A stretch of DNA of 64,000 nucleotides from Gambelia wislizenii (lineage: Eukaryota > Chordata > Lepidosauria > Squamata > Crotaphytidae), in NCBI GenBank assembly GCA_030847615.1, contig JAUMIR010000001.1:162661001-162725000 (forward strand), written 5' to 3'. Under the pieces are notes generated by a model. That model was given only the letters and a program-made list of their open reading frames with translations. It had not been told where the DNA came from and searched no databases. The translations under genes were made by a program, and so were the position numbers. Within the stretch, counting starts at the first letter, position 1, and each line of letters opens with the position of its first letter. This document shows positions 23,133-34,380 of this stretch, piece by piece.

Positions 23133-23482
23133 GGAGATTTTCACATGGGGGAAATAACCCCCAGGGAGATTGGGACAGAAACGGGGCTGTTCCAGTAGCA
23201 GCGCCCTGTTTCGCACATACCCTTCCTTCTCCCGATCTCCTGTCGTCCTCCCTCCGTGCTGCTTCCATTTCCCTCCCGGTATGTTCAGCTATTTTTTTTT
23301 ACTACCGAAGAACTTTCATTAATAAAAAAATAGCGGGAGGGAAATAGAAGCAGCACAAAGGGAGGACAATGGGAAATCGGGAGAAGGAAGGGAGCACGCG
23401 AAATGGGGTGCTGCTACTGGAACAGCCCCGTTTCTGTCCCAATCTCCCTGGGGGTTATTTCTCCTATGATGTGAAAATCTCC
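23133..23482. mobile_element. Near-perfect palindromic Harbinger-like MITE (350 bp)
   Basis: GGAGATTTTCACAT at the left and ATGTGAAAATCTCC at the right are perfect TIRs, flanked by TAT (23130-23132, 23483-23485). The arms stay complementary almost to the centre near 23310 (for example CAGGGAGATTGGGACAGAAA against TTTCTGTCCCAATCTCCCTG). Single-stranded DNA would fold into one long hairpin. GC-rich and non-coding. Confidence 0.85.
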
Positions 23483-23485
23483 TAT

Positions 23486-23829
23486 GATGACTGTTGGATG
23501 CAGGCTTCACAATGAATCCCCAAATTTCAATAAAAAGATGAAAGGGAGAATCAGGAACATTATTTTATTACTACTGTTTTGAGTCACTCTTTCAGGGATG
23601 AGTCATACTTCTCTGGAACTTTAAAAACAAATGGATATTTTCCACAAACAAATTCCATTACATGGTGATTTGAGATTTGGGCATCAAGATGATACAGAAA
23701 ATTAACTTCAAATAAGCAACTGTCAGTTGCTCCCAAACTATTTAAGCATTTTACAGCATCCTCAAAATTCTAACCACAACATTCAAGTTCTTCTGTTGTT
23801 GTTGTTTTTATGAGAAGATATGCGAAATC
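23486..23829. other. Unassigned sequence
   Basis: No gene or recognised repeat. Confidence 0.4.
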
Positions 23830-23832
23830 CAA

Positions 23833-24879
23833 GGACATTATCACACGAGCCCCATTGTCACTGCAATCACGTTAACAAAAGTTCATGAATAGAAACCAGT
23901 TTGGCAGCCCTCAGTATTGCAAGCCTCTTCAATAGTGCACCTGGGGCTGTTTCAGCCACTGACGGTCCTTTGGCTCTCTTCTGGACTCTCTCTTAACCCC
24001 TCCTCTCTGCCCTATTGCCCTGCGCATCATGCCTTCCGTGGTCTTTTATTTTTATTTTTAGTTGTAATGCAATTTGGCAATTATGGCAATGCAATTTAAT
24101 GAAACAAAGAAAAAAAAAAGAAAAGGGAAGAAAGTGGAGGGTAAAGAAAACCAGCCTGTTTGGGGATATCAGGGGGGAGGGGGAGAGAAGAGGAGACTGA
24201 GACCACGTGACTGCCCAGTGTTGGGACTACAACTGGAATAATTGATCACACCTGAGGATTCATGGCACAGCAGTGCGATTGAGCGGTTATTGACAGGTAT
24301 TCCCCGTCAATGGTAAGGGATGCTCTAACTACACTTTGGAGGCACAGCAGAAACAATTTGGGAGTGAAGTCATGTGATAAGTATTGCCAAAGCCATATTA
24401 TCCAGCTTGAATTCTGCTTTAAAAGGCTCACCGTGTTTGTACAAAAGGTTCTAGTAAAAGAGGAAGGTGGTTTACCTCCACAGGAAGAGTTACAATTTTG
24501 GAGGGTAGAATAACATGAAAATACTAGGCTCTGGTGATGGGGGAGGACTGGATTATAGAGATAAATTAATTAGTACTAACTTAATAGTATTATACTTCAG
24601 TGGAATTATGAATAGTATATGTTGAAGTAAAGATAGAAATAAGAATGACGATATCAATAATAATTGTATGTGTTTTTTAATTATTGATTTAATTAATATT
24701 AAATGGTTTAACATGAATAAGATTTAGATAATTTAATTAAGAATAGATAAGTAATGTGATTTATAACATATTGTATATAGAATACTATATATAAGTTATT
24801 TTTAAATATTAAGTATGTTATATTACTAGTAATACAAATATATTAATAAAAAAAATAAAAAGCTCATGTGATAAAATCC
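23833..24879. mobile_element. Harbinger-like element carrying an L1 insertion
   Basis: The ends GGACATTATCACACGAGC and GCTCATGTGATAAAATCC are imperfect TIRs, flanked by the 3-bp repeat CAA (23830-23832, 24880-24882). The interior has ATTGACAGG..CCCCGTCAAT like the family core (about 24286-24310). From about 24430 to 24862 the sequence is an L1 3' end, so the L1 landed inside this element. Confidence 0.65.
24430..24865 (+). mobile_element. L1 3' end fragment
   Basis: Codons TVFVQKVLVKEEGGLPPQEE then LQFWR (24430-24508) match the last residues of the L1 at 38905-41255 (VFVKKVLQTKDGRLPPQEEM). These are followed by a stop, an AT-rich 3' UTR with the GGCTCTGGTGATGGGGGAGG block, and an A-rich tail at 24846-24862. 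Confidence 0.85.
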
Positions 24880-24882
24880 CAA

Positions 24883-26261
24883 GTTTGGTTGGACTGACTG
24901 GCAAAATTGTCAGTATCTCAGATTTAAATTAGACCATCTTGATGCCACATATTTATCAAGAGTGAGGAGTTATTTTCAGAACTTGACACAATTCCTCCTT
25001 TACTGGAAGTCATAAAGTACAAAAAGTACACGGCATGGGAAAGCTGTAGCTTTGCAGAGTGTACTTTATTACAATTGCCTAAAGATAATTAATTTTGCTA
25101 TTTTCTAAGGTCTACTGGGCACACTTAGGGTTTTTTCCCCTGTACTTATCTAACAACTCAACATACGCTCTCTGTCTCTTTGAATCATGACAGCTTTTGT
25201 GACTACATTAATAATCAGTTTTGGCATGTTTATTTCTTTGTCTCCCATTACTCCATTGCCAGAATGAACTTCTTTAGGCTCATTATGCTTATATTATAGG
25301 AACTGTATCCTTAGAACTTCAGAGGAGTTTTGAAATAAATCATAATATGGCTTATTTCCCATTCTGCAGCAATTTAAAAAGATTATTTTCTGTGTACTGT
25401 GAACAATACACAACACTGAACAGAACCTTGTATTTTAAAAAAGAAATTTAAAAAGACAATACTGTATTGTCTTAATCAAACATTTTGTTCCCATGGTAAC
25501 CCCATCAGATTTTTTAAAAGGTTGCCATTCATATTGCATTCTTGAAGAGAGGAATTCTAGAGAAACTCCAGACTTGTCAAATGACTAATAAAAAGAATAA
25601 TTGAAATAACAAATAATGGCAAAATGTGGATATAAACGAATAAAACAAACCAGCCAACAATTAAATAATACTCGCTGGCATTCTGTATTAAAGTTATGTA
25701 TCTGTAAGTGCTCTGTATTGTAACACTATGTAAATGTCCCTCCAAGCCCACCTTAAGAGCCAGCAGCCCCATCAGGAGAAGGAGGTCTGTTCAGCTGTTG
25801 TTCAGGTGCAAGGAGGATTACTTTCCCAACCCCATCTTGCTAGCAAGTGAAGCTGTGGTGAGGATTTGCAACAGGGGTCTTGCTTCTGATTGTCACAGCC
25901 TCCCTTGCTTTTTTCTTTTTGGCTTCGTGACTAAGATGTAGAACCAATCAGAATCATAGTACATGTTGATATCCAAAATCAAATTGTAATAAAGGTAGCC
26001 TTATTTCTTGTTGTTATTGGGATTGTGCAATATAAACAGAACAAAAGCAGGGGGACAGTACAGGGTTTATGTGGTTGTCATTATTGCAAGACAGAGGCAA
26101 TAGATGAGCTGAAATTTTGTGAAACCTACCGTCTGAAATGTTCATCTTAGGGCTTAAAAGTTTACTACAAGACATTCAGCTCTGTACTAAGAATTACTCA
26201 CTTAATCTTGAAGTAAAAGTGTTGCTAGGTTGACAGACCACTATTCATTCACATGCTCTAC
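24883..26261. other. Unassigned sequence
   Basis: AT-rich, without recognised transposon termini. Short frames at 25557-25772 (-) and 25708-25941 (+) show no family motif. Confidence 0.4.
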
Positions 26262-26264
26262 TTA

Positions 26265-26872
26265 GAAGATTATCAGACATGCTAAATACGGTGTTATCAT
26301 GATGCCAGGAGATCGCTATAGGGCTTCCTTTTCAGATGATGTTGTTCCCCTGTTGTAATGCTCCCGTTCTGCTGTCTTTTTGCTGGCACTGCTTTTTATT
26401 AACAGGAAAAGCTGTCAATACATTCCCCGTTCCTTTCCTGTCATGGATTTGACAGCGTCTGAAAAGATGCCCTATTTCGCTGGCGAGATCCCAGCATCAA
26501 TGGGAGGTCCCTGCCAGAACACTTCCTGGTGAGATCGGGACATCCAGGTAAGTGACACACTTTTTTGTACCCTCCCTGGGTTACATGTAAGGTTTTATGT
26601 GTGTTTTTGTGCTTGCTGTCACTTTTTTGCTTGTATTTTTATTTGTATTTTTGAATTTCCCACACTCTTGTCTTCTTGCAAGAACAGGCGGGATTTCGTT
26701 CCAGGAAGTGAATGGAGTTCCGTTAGAGCTCCATTCACTCCTAGACTGCTCTGCTGTGGGAACAAGGTAGGTCTGAAAAGTTTTTCTTTTTTGTTGTTAC
26801 CGGGATGGGAGAGGGGCAGGATAGGAGATTGTGGGACAGGAACACTTTTTTCATTCCTGTCTGATAATCTCC
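26265..26872. mobile_element. PIF/Harbinger-like non-autonomous element
   Basis: GAAGATTATCAGACATGC at the left pairs with GTCTGATAATCTCC at the right, flanked by TTA (26262-26264, 26873-26875). It shares the block CCATCAATGGGAGGTCCC-like..GAACACTTCC..GAGATCGGGACATCCAG with 716-1317, 14155-14744 and 16698-17670. It carries two splice-donor matches, CAG/GTAAGT (GT at 26548) and AAG/GTAGGT (GT at 26767). Confidence 0.85.
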
Positions 26873-26875
26873 TTA

Positions 26876-27711
26876 GTCATTGGCTTGTCTTTGCAATCAG
26901 TTAGAAAAAGAAAGGAGGCATGTCCTGCTTACTTCAAGAAATGCGAACAGCATCATTTTCACAGTCTGGATCTCTTACAAGGAAAGTGTGGGTAGATGAG
27001 AGGGAGGATCACCATGATTGTATAGAGCAGGTGCTCCTTTGGGCTAGGCTGCCATAGCTTCCAAGTTTCACCCATCACCAGCTCATGTAGCAGATGTCAG
27101 TTGCTGCAGCTTTTGGCTTCAGTGACTTCAGAGAAGCCCCTGCAGGCATGTCTTGTAAACGCAAACTTTCAGTGACGTGTCACCCACGTAGGCCAGTGGC
27201 AGCTATTCTTGACAAATTTTTGAACACCTTCCCTCATACTACTTATTTTTAAAGATTCCCTAGCCGCAAAGATTCATGCTAGAACACTAAGTAGTTTTAT
27301 GATAGAGACAAACAAATGCTACAATATAATTGCAAGGAGTTATTTTTGAGAGACACCCAATGTAGTTACTAAAATACACTCCATATTGTTGGACTGCATC
27401 TTCCCAAATCCCTGACCCATGGACATGTTGGCTAGGGCTGATAAGGAATTGTAGTCTAAAACATCTAGAAGGTACCACACTAGAGAATGCAGCATTAGTG
27501 AGGTCAGCTTCTTTCAGGCTGTGAGGCTTGATTCAGATGAGAGGAAGCACAGCCACTGTTCCATATGTAATTCAGGAGAACCATAATGTCTGTAGAGAGG
27601 AACTGAATGAGTCAGAGAAGGAGGAAGAGGGTGATGTAGTCACCAAAGATTAAGAAACCACCAAGTTAATGTGAACCGCAGAATCACCACATGTAGAAGT
27701 GGCTGTCATGT
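26876..27711. other. Unassigned; one small relic
   Basis: At 27370-27470 GTTGGACTGCATCTTCCCAA and AAGGAATTGTAGTCTAAAA are inverse relics of the palindromic element listed next. Otherwise nothing is recognised. Confidence 0.4.
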
Positions 27712-27812
27712 CCCCTTTTTTAGACTACTAGTCCCAGAATCCTCAAGCCAACATGGCCAACTTACCACGGGGGCGGGGAGATTCTGGGAGTTATAGTACA
27801 AAAAGTAACTTG
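27712..27812. repeat. Small palindromic DNA-element relic
   Basis: TTTTTTAGACTACTAGTCCCAGAAT and ATTCTGGGAGTTATAGTAC-AAAAA are inverse of each other around a GCCAACATGGCCAAC centre. Similar halves occur at 21119, 21426, 27370, 28900, 45270 and 58195, so this is a dispersed family. Confidence 0.5.
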
Positions 27813-27908
27813 GTCAAGCTCTGACTAGACCTGATTGTCTTTAGCACCAAGTTTCACTAGCACCAACTGATTTTTGTGCCTGGCAAAATGGAAGTCAATT
27901 TTGATTAA

Positions 27909-28090
27909 GGTCTTTTTCGGATGACAGTTTACAACACTAGCAGCCTCGTCCCCGTTGCGAGGCTGCAGTGCTGCAGAGCGTCCCTTTCGGATGACGCTCT
28001 GCCCTGCTGTCCCTCTTGCGGTACTGTTGCATAACTGCGGGGACGCAGCAGCGTTATATTTGGCATTTTTCTACTCACGAAAGTTGATCT
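27909..28090. mobile_element. Truncated Harbinger-like GC-rich MITE
   Basis: It begins GGTCTTTTTCGGATGACAG after TAA (27906-27908). It then runs through CAGCCTCG..CGAGGCTGC and GCGTCCCTTTCGGATGACGC, which are also present in the complete copy at 52185-52396. The right end is missing. The sequence stops at CTCACGAAAGTTGATC where the SINE begins. Confidence 0.65.
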
Positions 28091-28092
28091 GG

Positions 28093-28327
28093 CATGATGT
28101 AGTGGTTTGAGTAGTGGCTTGAGTGTTGGACTACAACTCTGGAGACCAGGGTTCAAATCCCTGCTTGGCCATGGAAACTCACTGGGTGACCTTGGGCAAG
28201 CCACATGCTCTCAGCCTCAGAGGAAGGCAAAGGCACCCCACCCCCTTGAACAAATCTTGCCAAGAAAACCCTGTGATATGTTTGCTTTAGGCTTGCCATA
28301 AATTAGATTGACTTGAAGGCTCACAAC
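28093..28327 (+). repeat. tRNA-derived SINE (full-length-like)
   Basis: An A-box-like TAGTGGTTTGAGTAGTGGC near the start and a B box GGGTTCAAATCCC at 28149-28161 mark a tRNA-type pol III promoter. The body reads GGGTGACCTTGGGCAAGCC..TTGCCAAGAAAACCCTG and ends TAGATTGACTTGAAGGC. Reverse copies lie at 33834-33966 and 57312-57547. It replaces the right end of the preceding MITE. Confidence 0.8.
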
Positions 28328-29204
28328 AGAGAGTATACTGCAATGTTTAAGACACTTACCACAAACATATTATCAAGTAATGTACTGACACACTATCTCA
28401 AGGATAACAGTGTTTATCCAAGAGATAAATGAAGAGGGAATGGAGAGAGTTACAGGAAGCACACAACTCTCTTCTTACAGCATTTGCTTCACTAGCTACT
28501 AGTCTGTTTCTGGACACAATTCAAAATGCTGGTTATGACCTATAAAGTCCTATATAGTTTAGATCAAGGTTGTCTGAAGCACTGAATTTCCCCATACAAT
28601 GGGAAATGTGTCCTGGCCTCCAGTCCCAGGCTCCAATGACACCCTTCTCTCATTCAGCCTCATTCACTGGTGGGTGGAAATGTCATTCTCCCCCCACCCC
28701 ACCCCCCCAAAAAAAGCTGAATGGACCTCTTTCACCTGATCTGGCAGCTTGCTCTTAAGGTGCACTGGGGAGGTATTTACAATGGTTTCCCTAAGTAAAT
28801 GCTACTCCATTGTCATCACATACTGCACATAGAGCAATTACAGATCCATAGCTCTAGGTTATAAATCCATAACTACATTCCTGAATACCAGCTGTTATTT
28901 CTTTGGACAACAGCTTCCAGAATCCCTCAGTCAGCTGGCTAGGGAAGTCTCGAAGTTGTAGAAGCTCTTGCTAAGCTAAGGTTTGACATGAACAAGCCTC
29001 ATACCTGTATGCTTTTTGTTCTTCCATTTCTCCAGTTCATTTTTAGCACAATTAATAAGCCATCCTGTGATTCTGGAAAAGCCTGGGAACGTAACCCTAG
29101 TCAGGTGTTCTTGACTACATATGTTGAAGGGGAGGGTGTTGATCTGACCCTCTCTGTTGTGCCTTGTTGCATTGAGAGTTTTGTAAACACAGAAAAAATA
29201 TGAG
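28328..29204. other. Unassigned sequence
   Basis: Contains a C-rich run (28690-28712) and a CTTCCAGAATCCCTCAG relic at 28912. No gene supported. Confidence 0.4.
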
Positions 29205-29850
29205 TAACTAGTTATTCCTGATGATCCAGAATCCACAAAAAAAGTGATACCTTTATTGGCCAACCAAAATTCAAAACACATAATGCAAGCTTTTGAATCT
29301 CTACTGGCTTTTCCATCAGGCAAAAAATGTTAAAAAAATAAGGAAAGAAAAGTGACAATGTTGGGGTTACAGGCCTACTTGTTGTCTCAGATGTTTTTTG
29401 TGTGGTTGTTGAGGTGAGGGGTCTCATGCAGGCAGAGGCCACTCCTACTTCCTGGCCATATGGAAGCTGAGACAAAGTAAAATTTAACTCCTTTTGCAGC
29501 AGCAAGGTGGCCTCTCTGGATATCCAGGATGTCTCTGCCCCTTTGGGAAGCTACGGGCTCCTTTGTTAGGCAGAAATCATTGGATTTCTCAAGAAGTATC
29601 TGTACTGCTATATCTGGGGGGAAAAAAACTTTTAGGTGCTGCATAGGTAAAACACAGCCAATTATATATATATATATTTTTAAAGTTTTACCTTTGTTGG
29701 ATATAGATGCCTCAGAGAGATAAGTCCCAGTCCATATTTCCCCCCTTGTTCCAGGTTCCCCTGTTGCAGCAAAATGGGGTATCTTCAAATCCAGGAATCA
29801 CATTCAAGAGTAGCCATGTTGAACATGCAGCAAAATAAATTCAGGTACTC
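29205..29850. repeat. Unclassified interspersed-repeat-like block
   Basis: GTGATACCTTTATTGGCCAA near 29245 resembles a repeat terminus common in cold-blooded vertebrate genomes, but I cannot place its class. A (TA)n run sits at about 29663-29678. Frames on both strands show no motif. Confidence 0.3.
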
Positions 29851-29851
29851 C

Positions 29852-29877
29852 TGATGATGATGATGATGATGATGATA
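29852..29877. repeat. (GAT)n microsatellite
   Basis: Perfect GAT/ATG trinucleotide run of about eight units. Confidence 0.95.
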
Positions 29878-30872
29878 CCATAATTTCTAATTTGGTTTAA
29901 TATAAGAATGCTCCTGCTTGCTGAACACTAATCACCTTCAGAAGAAGGGTCAATTTCTTCATTTCTACATTTCAAGGAAACCAGACAGTTTTGAACGCTA
30001 AGAAAGGAGTCTTCATGTCTAGAAATAAAGCTACTGAGAGGATTTAATGCCTACAAATTAAGCTTAGTGAAAAGTTCCTGCAAATTAAAATCACCAAAAA
30101 GTTCAGAAGTTGTTAGAATGACCAGGAAGACACGTAAAACCCAAACAAAATTAGAAGGGAAAAATCAACAAAAGGTCAAGAACTGACATGAGGGAGTCAA
30201 CTAATGTATACTTTAAGCAATTCAGGCAGGATTCCTTTAGTGCCTGTCTGGCCAGAATGGAGATGTGATTACAAAAGTCAGCAATTGATGGAAGTGTAAA
30301 TTAGTTCTCAAGACAGCAGGAGACATCTTGAAGAATGAGATCATTGAGATGCTGAGCTACTAATGAGATACGTGGGGTTAAATGGATAATACGATAAAGC
30401 AAGATGGGTCAGGTAGAATGTCTTGTGCTGGAGGTGTCTCATCTCTGGCCAGACTTGCAAAATCAATTTATTTTTCTAACTATAGAGAACCTTACTTGCC
30501 ATATTTTCTTGCCACAATTTACAGTCCCAACAGTAATTGTATCCTGATCAAATCACCAAAATTGCTATATACTTTCAACTTGTCCTTGCTAAGGTGGAAG
30601 AGAAACAGAATAAAAAGACATAAATGAACACTATTTGCATCACTTTAAGAAAATAGGTGAATTATTTTTTTTTTGGAGACTTGATAGAACACCCAGCCTT
30701 ACGGCATGGTTTTTCTCCCATTTCCCTTCCTTCGTTAATCACAACACAATCAGTGGGTCCTTTTAAAAGCTAGAGATATTTTCAAGGGTCACAAATCAAT
30801 GATAAAAAATTAATCATTTTAAATTAACTTATGCAAACTCTCCTGTACTCATTCATACCTGTGAATATTCCT
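29878..30872. other. Unassigned sequence
   Basis: AT-rich, no transposon termini recognised. A plus frame at 30382-30627 has no family motif. Confidence 0.4.
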
Positions 30873-31278
30873 TGTGGTCAGGACCCTGGCATGGGTATGG
30901 TATAGCCAGTTAGTTTGTGTGTGCATTGCTTGTTAGGCCTAGCCAGCATGCCAGGGCCTCTCACTCTAGTAGCTTGCTAATGCTGTAGACCAGCCTTGCC
31001 GTGCTATCGCTTGCGCTGCCAGACAGCCAAGGTCAAATGGCCAATTATGTTTTGGGAACCAGTATGTGTTGTTTACAATGGAATGTTCCCTCCTTAGCAA
31101 GGCAGGTGTGTGTGTAGCTGAAACTTACCTGTTTTCTTCTGTGAAATTAGGTGCTCTGAGAAATCTTTTTCAGAACAGTCTTTGAACCTGATCCTGAAAA
31201 CTCCAGTTCCTGCTGAAATAAACCATTTCTGATCAATGGGCATTGTCTCAGTGTCTGAGTATTGACAGAGTCATCACA
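30873..31278 (+). mobile_element. Candidate solo LTR
   Basis: A 406-bp block starts TGTGGTCAGGA and ends GAGTCATCACA, giving TG...CA ends. AATAAA lies at 31217-31222, about 60 bp before the end, and is followed by a GT/T-rich stretch (CATTGTCTCAGTGTCTG), as in an LTR R-U5 junction. No internal retroviral or Ty3-type genes are adjacent, and no exact flanking duplication was found. It could instead be another repeat with a polyadenylation signal. Confidence 0.45.
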
Positions 31279-31847
31279 CTTCTCATGTTAGTTAATTTTT
31301 GTAGATCTGCAATTGACATCTCTTGCAGTATGCAACATTTAAGCACAAGTCAAACAATTTTATTTATGATTCCTTCCTTAAGAACTGTCAGATGTAGATA
31401 TATAGAGATATAAATATATGCTTATGTTTCGCTGGTCCTCTTGCAAACAGACCCTTCTTTTACATTGCAGTTTTATAGCTGCATACTTGAAAGTCTGTTG
31501 AATTCCATGGGACAGATGTCCAAATAAACATGCACAGATTGCAGTGTTGGACCTATTATTGCCTCTCTACTAAAAGACATTTGTGGAAGCTCTTGAGGCT
31601 CATATAGCATTGTTGGTCTTTTCCTTTGAGTCTTTAAATGGAGGAGAGAACCAAGAAGAGAAGACCCCTGAAAATACCTTGTAGCATCATTCAATGTGCT
31701 TTAGAATTAAACAAATAATACTGCAGTGCATTATTATCTCTTAATCTTCTTGCAATGCAAATGGAACACATTTCCCTGGAACAGTGAAAATTTACTACCA
31801 GCAGATTCCATTGAGGATTTTGCTGGCACCATTAGCAGCACTTATGG

Positions 31848-31908
31848 CTTGTGTACATCAGGGATAAAACACGTACTCACCCCGGATCAGGTGCAATATG
31901 TACACAAG
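31848..31908. repeat. Perfect 11-bp inverted repeat
   Basis: CTTGTGTACAT at 31848-31858 is mirrored by ATGTACACAAG at 31898-31908 around a 39-bp loop. Too short to assign. Confidence 0.6.
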
Positions 31909-31959
31909 ATGCACGGAGTGAATACACTCCTTTTAGCTTTTAATCTGGTTTAACAGAAA

Positions 31960-32295
31960 GTATGAATTGCTCCAGAGTATCCAGGAAACTCCAGAGTAAT
32001 CCCTGTGAACTGTTGGATCAGGCTGTATCCAGAGTGACCTAGCTGTCCACACATCTACACACACTCTGCATTGGCCCCACTGGCCCAACCCCCTCGATGC
32101 CACACCACCACCACTGCCTTGTCTGTCAGTCAAGCCTGGCCATTGCTGGTGCTGCTGGTGAGGTCAGAATGGGGCACCATCTGATCAATAAGGAGAGGGT
32201 AGAGCGCCCCCCCCCCTTGTTGATGATATGGTGTGGTGGTTGCCCATCGGCCAATCTGGACTATGTCACAGCTCCAGAATGGATCCACACTGGTA
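31960..32295. other. Unassigned GC-rich block, probably a MITE
   Basis: Locally GC-rich and bounded by TCCAGAGTGACCTAGCTGT and ACAGCTCCAGAATGGATCC, which are partly inverse. It abuts the start of the LINE relic. The class is unknown. Confidence 0.3.
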
Positions 32296-32299
32296 CATG

Positions 32300-33737
32300 T
32301 AGCAAAATGCTCAAGGCTGACTCCAGATTATGTCTGTGCAGAGTGAAATTCTCTGAAACTGGCTTATTAACAGACCCTATCTATTCTGGCGCAGGTGTCA
32401 GACAAGGATGTGTGTTGGCTCCTCACCTGTTTAATCTAATGTGACTGATTTACCTGCCTTTATGGCCACCTTCGCTTGGTAATCGGCTGCTATTCGTACT
32501 TCAATATGCTGACGACACATTGTTACTCCCCCTAACTCAGATGGGTTTGGTAAGAGCCCTAAAAAGATTTTTTTGAATATTGCGATAAATCTCATTTGAT
32601 GGTAAATTTCAACAAATCCAAAATACTGGTATTCTATTAAGAGATTTGCCCCCAAAACATGGAAGGTTGGTAATCAGACAGTTGATCAGGTCAACAAGTA
32701 TGTTTACCTTGGTGCCCTTTTCCGTTTTAACAGACACTGGTGTAAACAGAGAAGTAAAGTAATTCAAGCAGGGAAAAGATCATTGGCAGTTATACAATCT
32801 TTCTGCTATAAAAAAGGTAATCAGGATATTCTGGTGGCCTTAAAAATTATAAAACCAAATTAAGTCTGCAATTATTTTTTAGTATATTTACCTGGATTTC
32901 AGCCTTTAAGAGGGAGATTGAATGACTGCAGACATTTTTTCTCAGGAGAATATTACCTGTTCCCCCTTGTGTACACCATCTGACTCTTTATGCAGAACTG
33001 GGCTTGAATTCTCTTGAAACTGAAGCATGGCTGATGACTTACAGATCGTGGTTTAAGATCCATTTTAGGCCTAATAGATCTGGCCTTTTATGCATTCTTC
33101 TATCTGACTTTTACTACACTAGATGGGCCACATTTTATGAAAGCAAAGTAGTGCCTATGGGTTTAAATCTTGATTCTCTCCTTTTATTATCTGAAAAGGA
33201 ATGTCGTAAAACTATCAGGGTCTGCCTTGTCGAGAGGGAATATTAGCTGACCTATCCAACACCTTCTAGGGTTTGTTCTCTGTTGATGCTTGGTATTCCC
33301 CCCTCCATACACAGTCGGATTCCAGATTATTTTCAAACTCTCTCATTGCTTGTGGCAAGGAAGGCATTTCTGCTTGCAAGTTTGAATGTACACCCCTCTA
33401 ATGTGAACAAGGGTAGATATCTACAGACCCCTTTCTTAAATCATATATGTCATTGTGCTCAAGCCCCTGAAGTTCTCCATCATATTGTATTGTCTTGCCC
33501 ATTGTAATTCCAAGGGAAAAGTTGTTGAGGAGGTTATCAGAAAGGAATATCTGTATGGATAGATTATTAGTGGAATTCTTATTGGAAGATCGGAACTCGC
33601 ATATTACCAGACTAATGGCTAACTTTTTGGTTGAGGCAGCAAATTTATGGCATAATTTGCCTAAAAACAATCTTTGAAATCCTACTGTTAAATGTATATG
33701 TTGTACTATGCCAAATAAAGGTTGAGCAAGATCAAGA
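32300..33737 (+). mobile_element. Non-LTR retrotransposon relic, clade uncertain
   Basis: Reverse transcriptase motifs are readable across several frames: GAGVRQGCVLAPHLFNL at 32385-32440, LLFVLQYADDTLLL at about 32488-32530, and VDQVNKYVYLGALF at about 32680-32720. A cysteine-histidine block (CHCAQAPEVLHHIVLSCPL) follows at 33448-33507. The 3' end is CCAAATAAAGGTTGAGCAAG near 33708. It is not L1, L2 or CR1 by these motifs. An R4/Dong-, Rex- or Vingi-like clade is possible, but I cannot decide. Multiple stops and frame changes make it dead. Confidence 0.75.
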
Positions 33738-33833
33738 TAAAGATCTGTGTAGATGAGCCCCTAGTCCTAGGAAACAGGTATCAAAGGTGTGAGTTGGTGA
33801 AAAGCTGTAGATGTCCCTGACTGAAGAACAGTT

Positions 33834-33966
33834 GTTATGTGCTTTCATGTTGACTCTGACTTACATGACCTGTCCTGGGGTTTTCTTGGCAAGATTTATT
33901 CAGTTGGGGTTTGTTATTGCCTTCCTCTTAGGCTGAAAGAGTGTGACTTGCCCATGGTCTCCTGAA
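33834..33966 (-). repeat. tRNA-derived SINE, 3' half
   Basis: CTGGGGTTTTCTTGGCAAG then CTTCCTCTTAGGCTGAAAGA and GTGTGACTTGCCC match the reverse complement of the SINE at 28093-28327. The tRNA-like head is missing. Confidence 0.7.
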
Positions 33967-34149
33967 GAATATAGACTCCTGATGATTTAGGGGACACTCC
34001 TCACAAGTAGGCCAATTCTGCAGATAGCACTGATGACCTAGCCCTGATACGTTACTGCATTAATCTAAAGTATCTAGAAGAATCATTAACTGCACAAAAG
34101 TAGCCCGCTTTGTTTTCTTGTCCACTTATTTTTCTAGAGGTCAGAAAGC

Positions 34150-34335
34150 TGGGAACTATGAAAGCAAAGTTAAGCATTTCTTAGGTCCCATTGATTTTAC
34201 CAGGAGCAAGCACTTAACTCCCCCTTAAAGTCAGTGGGACTTAAATATGCTTGCAGTGGCAATCCTATACACACTGGGACTGAATTCAGTAGGACATACT
34301 TTTAAACAGATGTCTATGGGATTGCACTGTCAGTA
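34150..34335. repeat. Palindromic reptile repeat relic
   Basis: GCAATCCTATACACACTGG, a GACTGAATTCAGTAGGACAT block, and TATGGGATTGCACTG form the inverted layout of a small DNA element. Partial relics resemble it at 1973, 31485 and 60272. Confidence 0.5.
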
Positions 34336-34380
34336 TCTAATGTGTTTTTAAATATTGTTGAAAGTCCCCACCACCACCAT

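Noticed and set aside
26599..26904. Cysteine-rich 101-codon frame starting MCFCACC
   Set aside because: It falls inside the Harbinger-like element at 26265-26872, and the homologous region in 14155-14744 is not open in the same frame.
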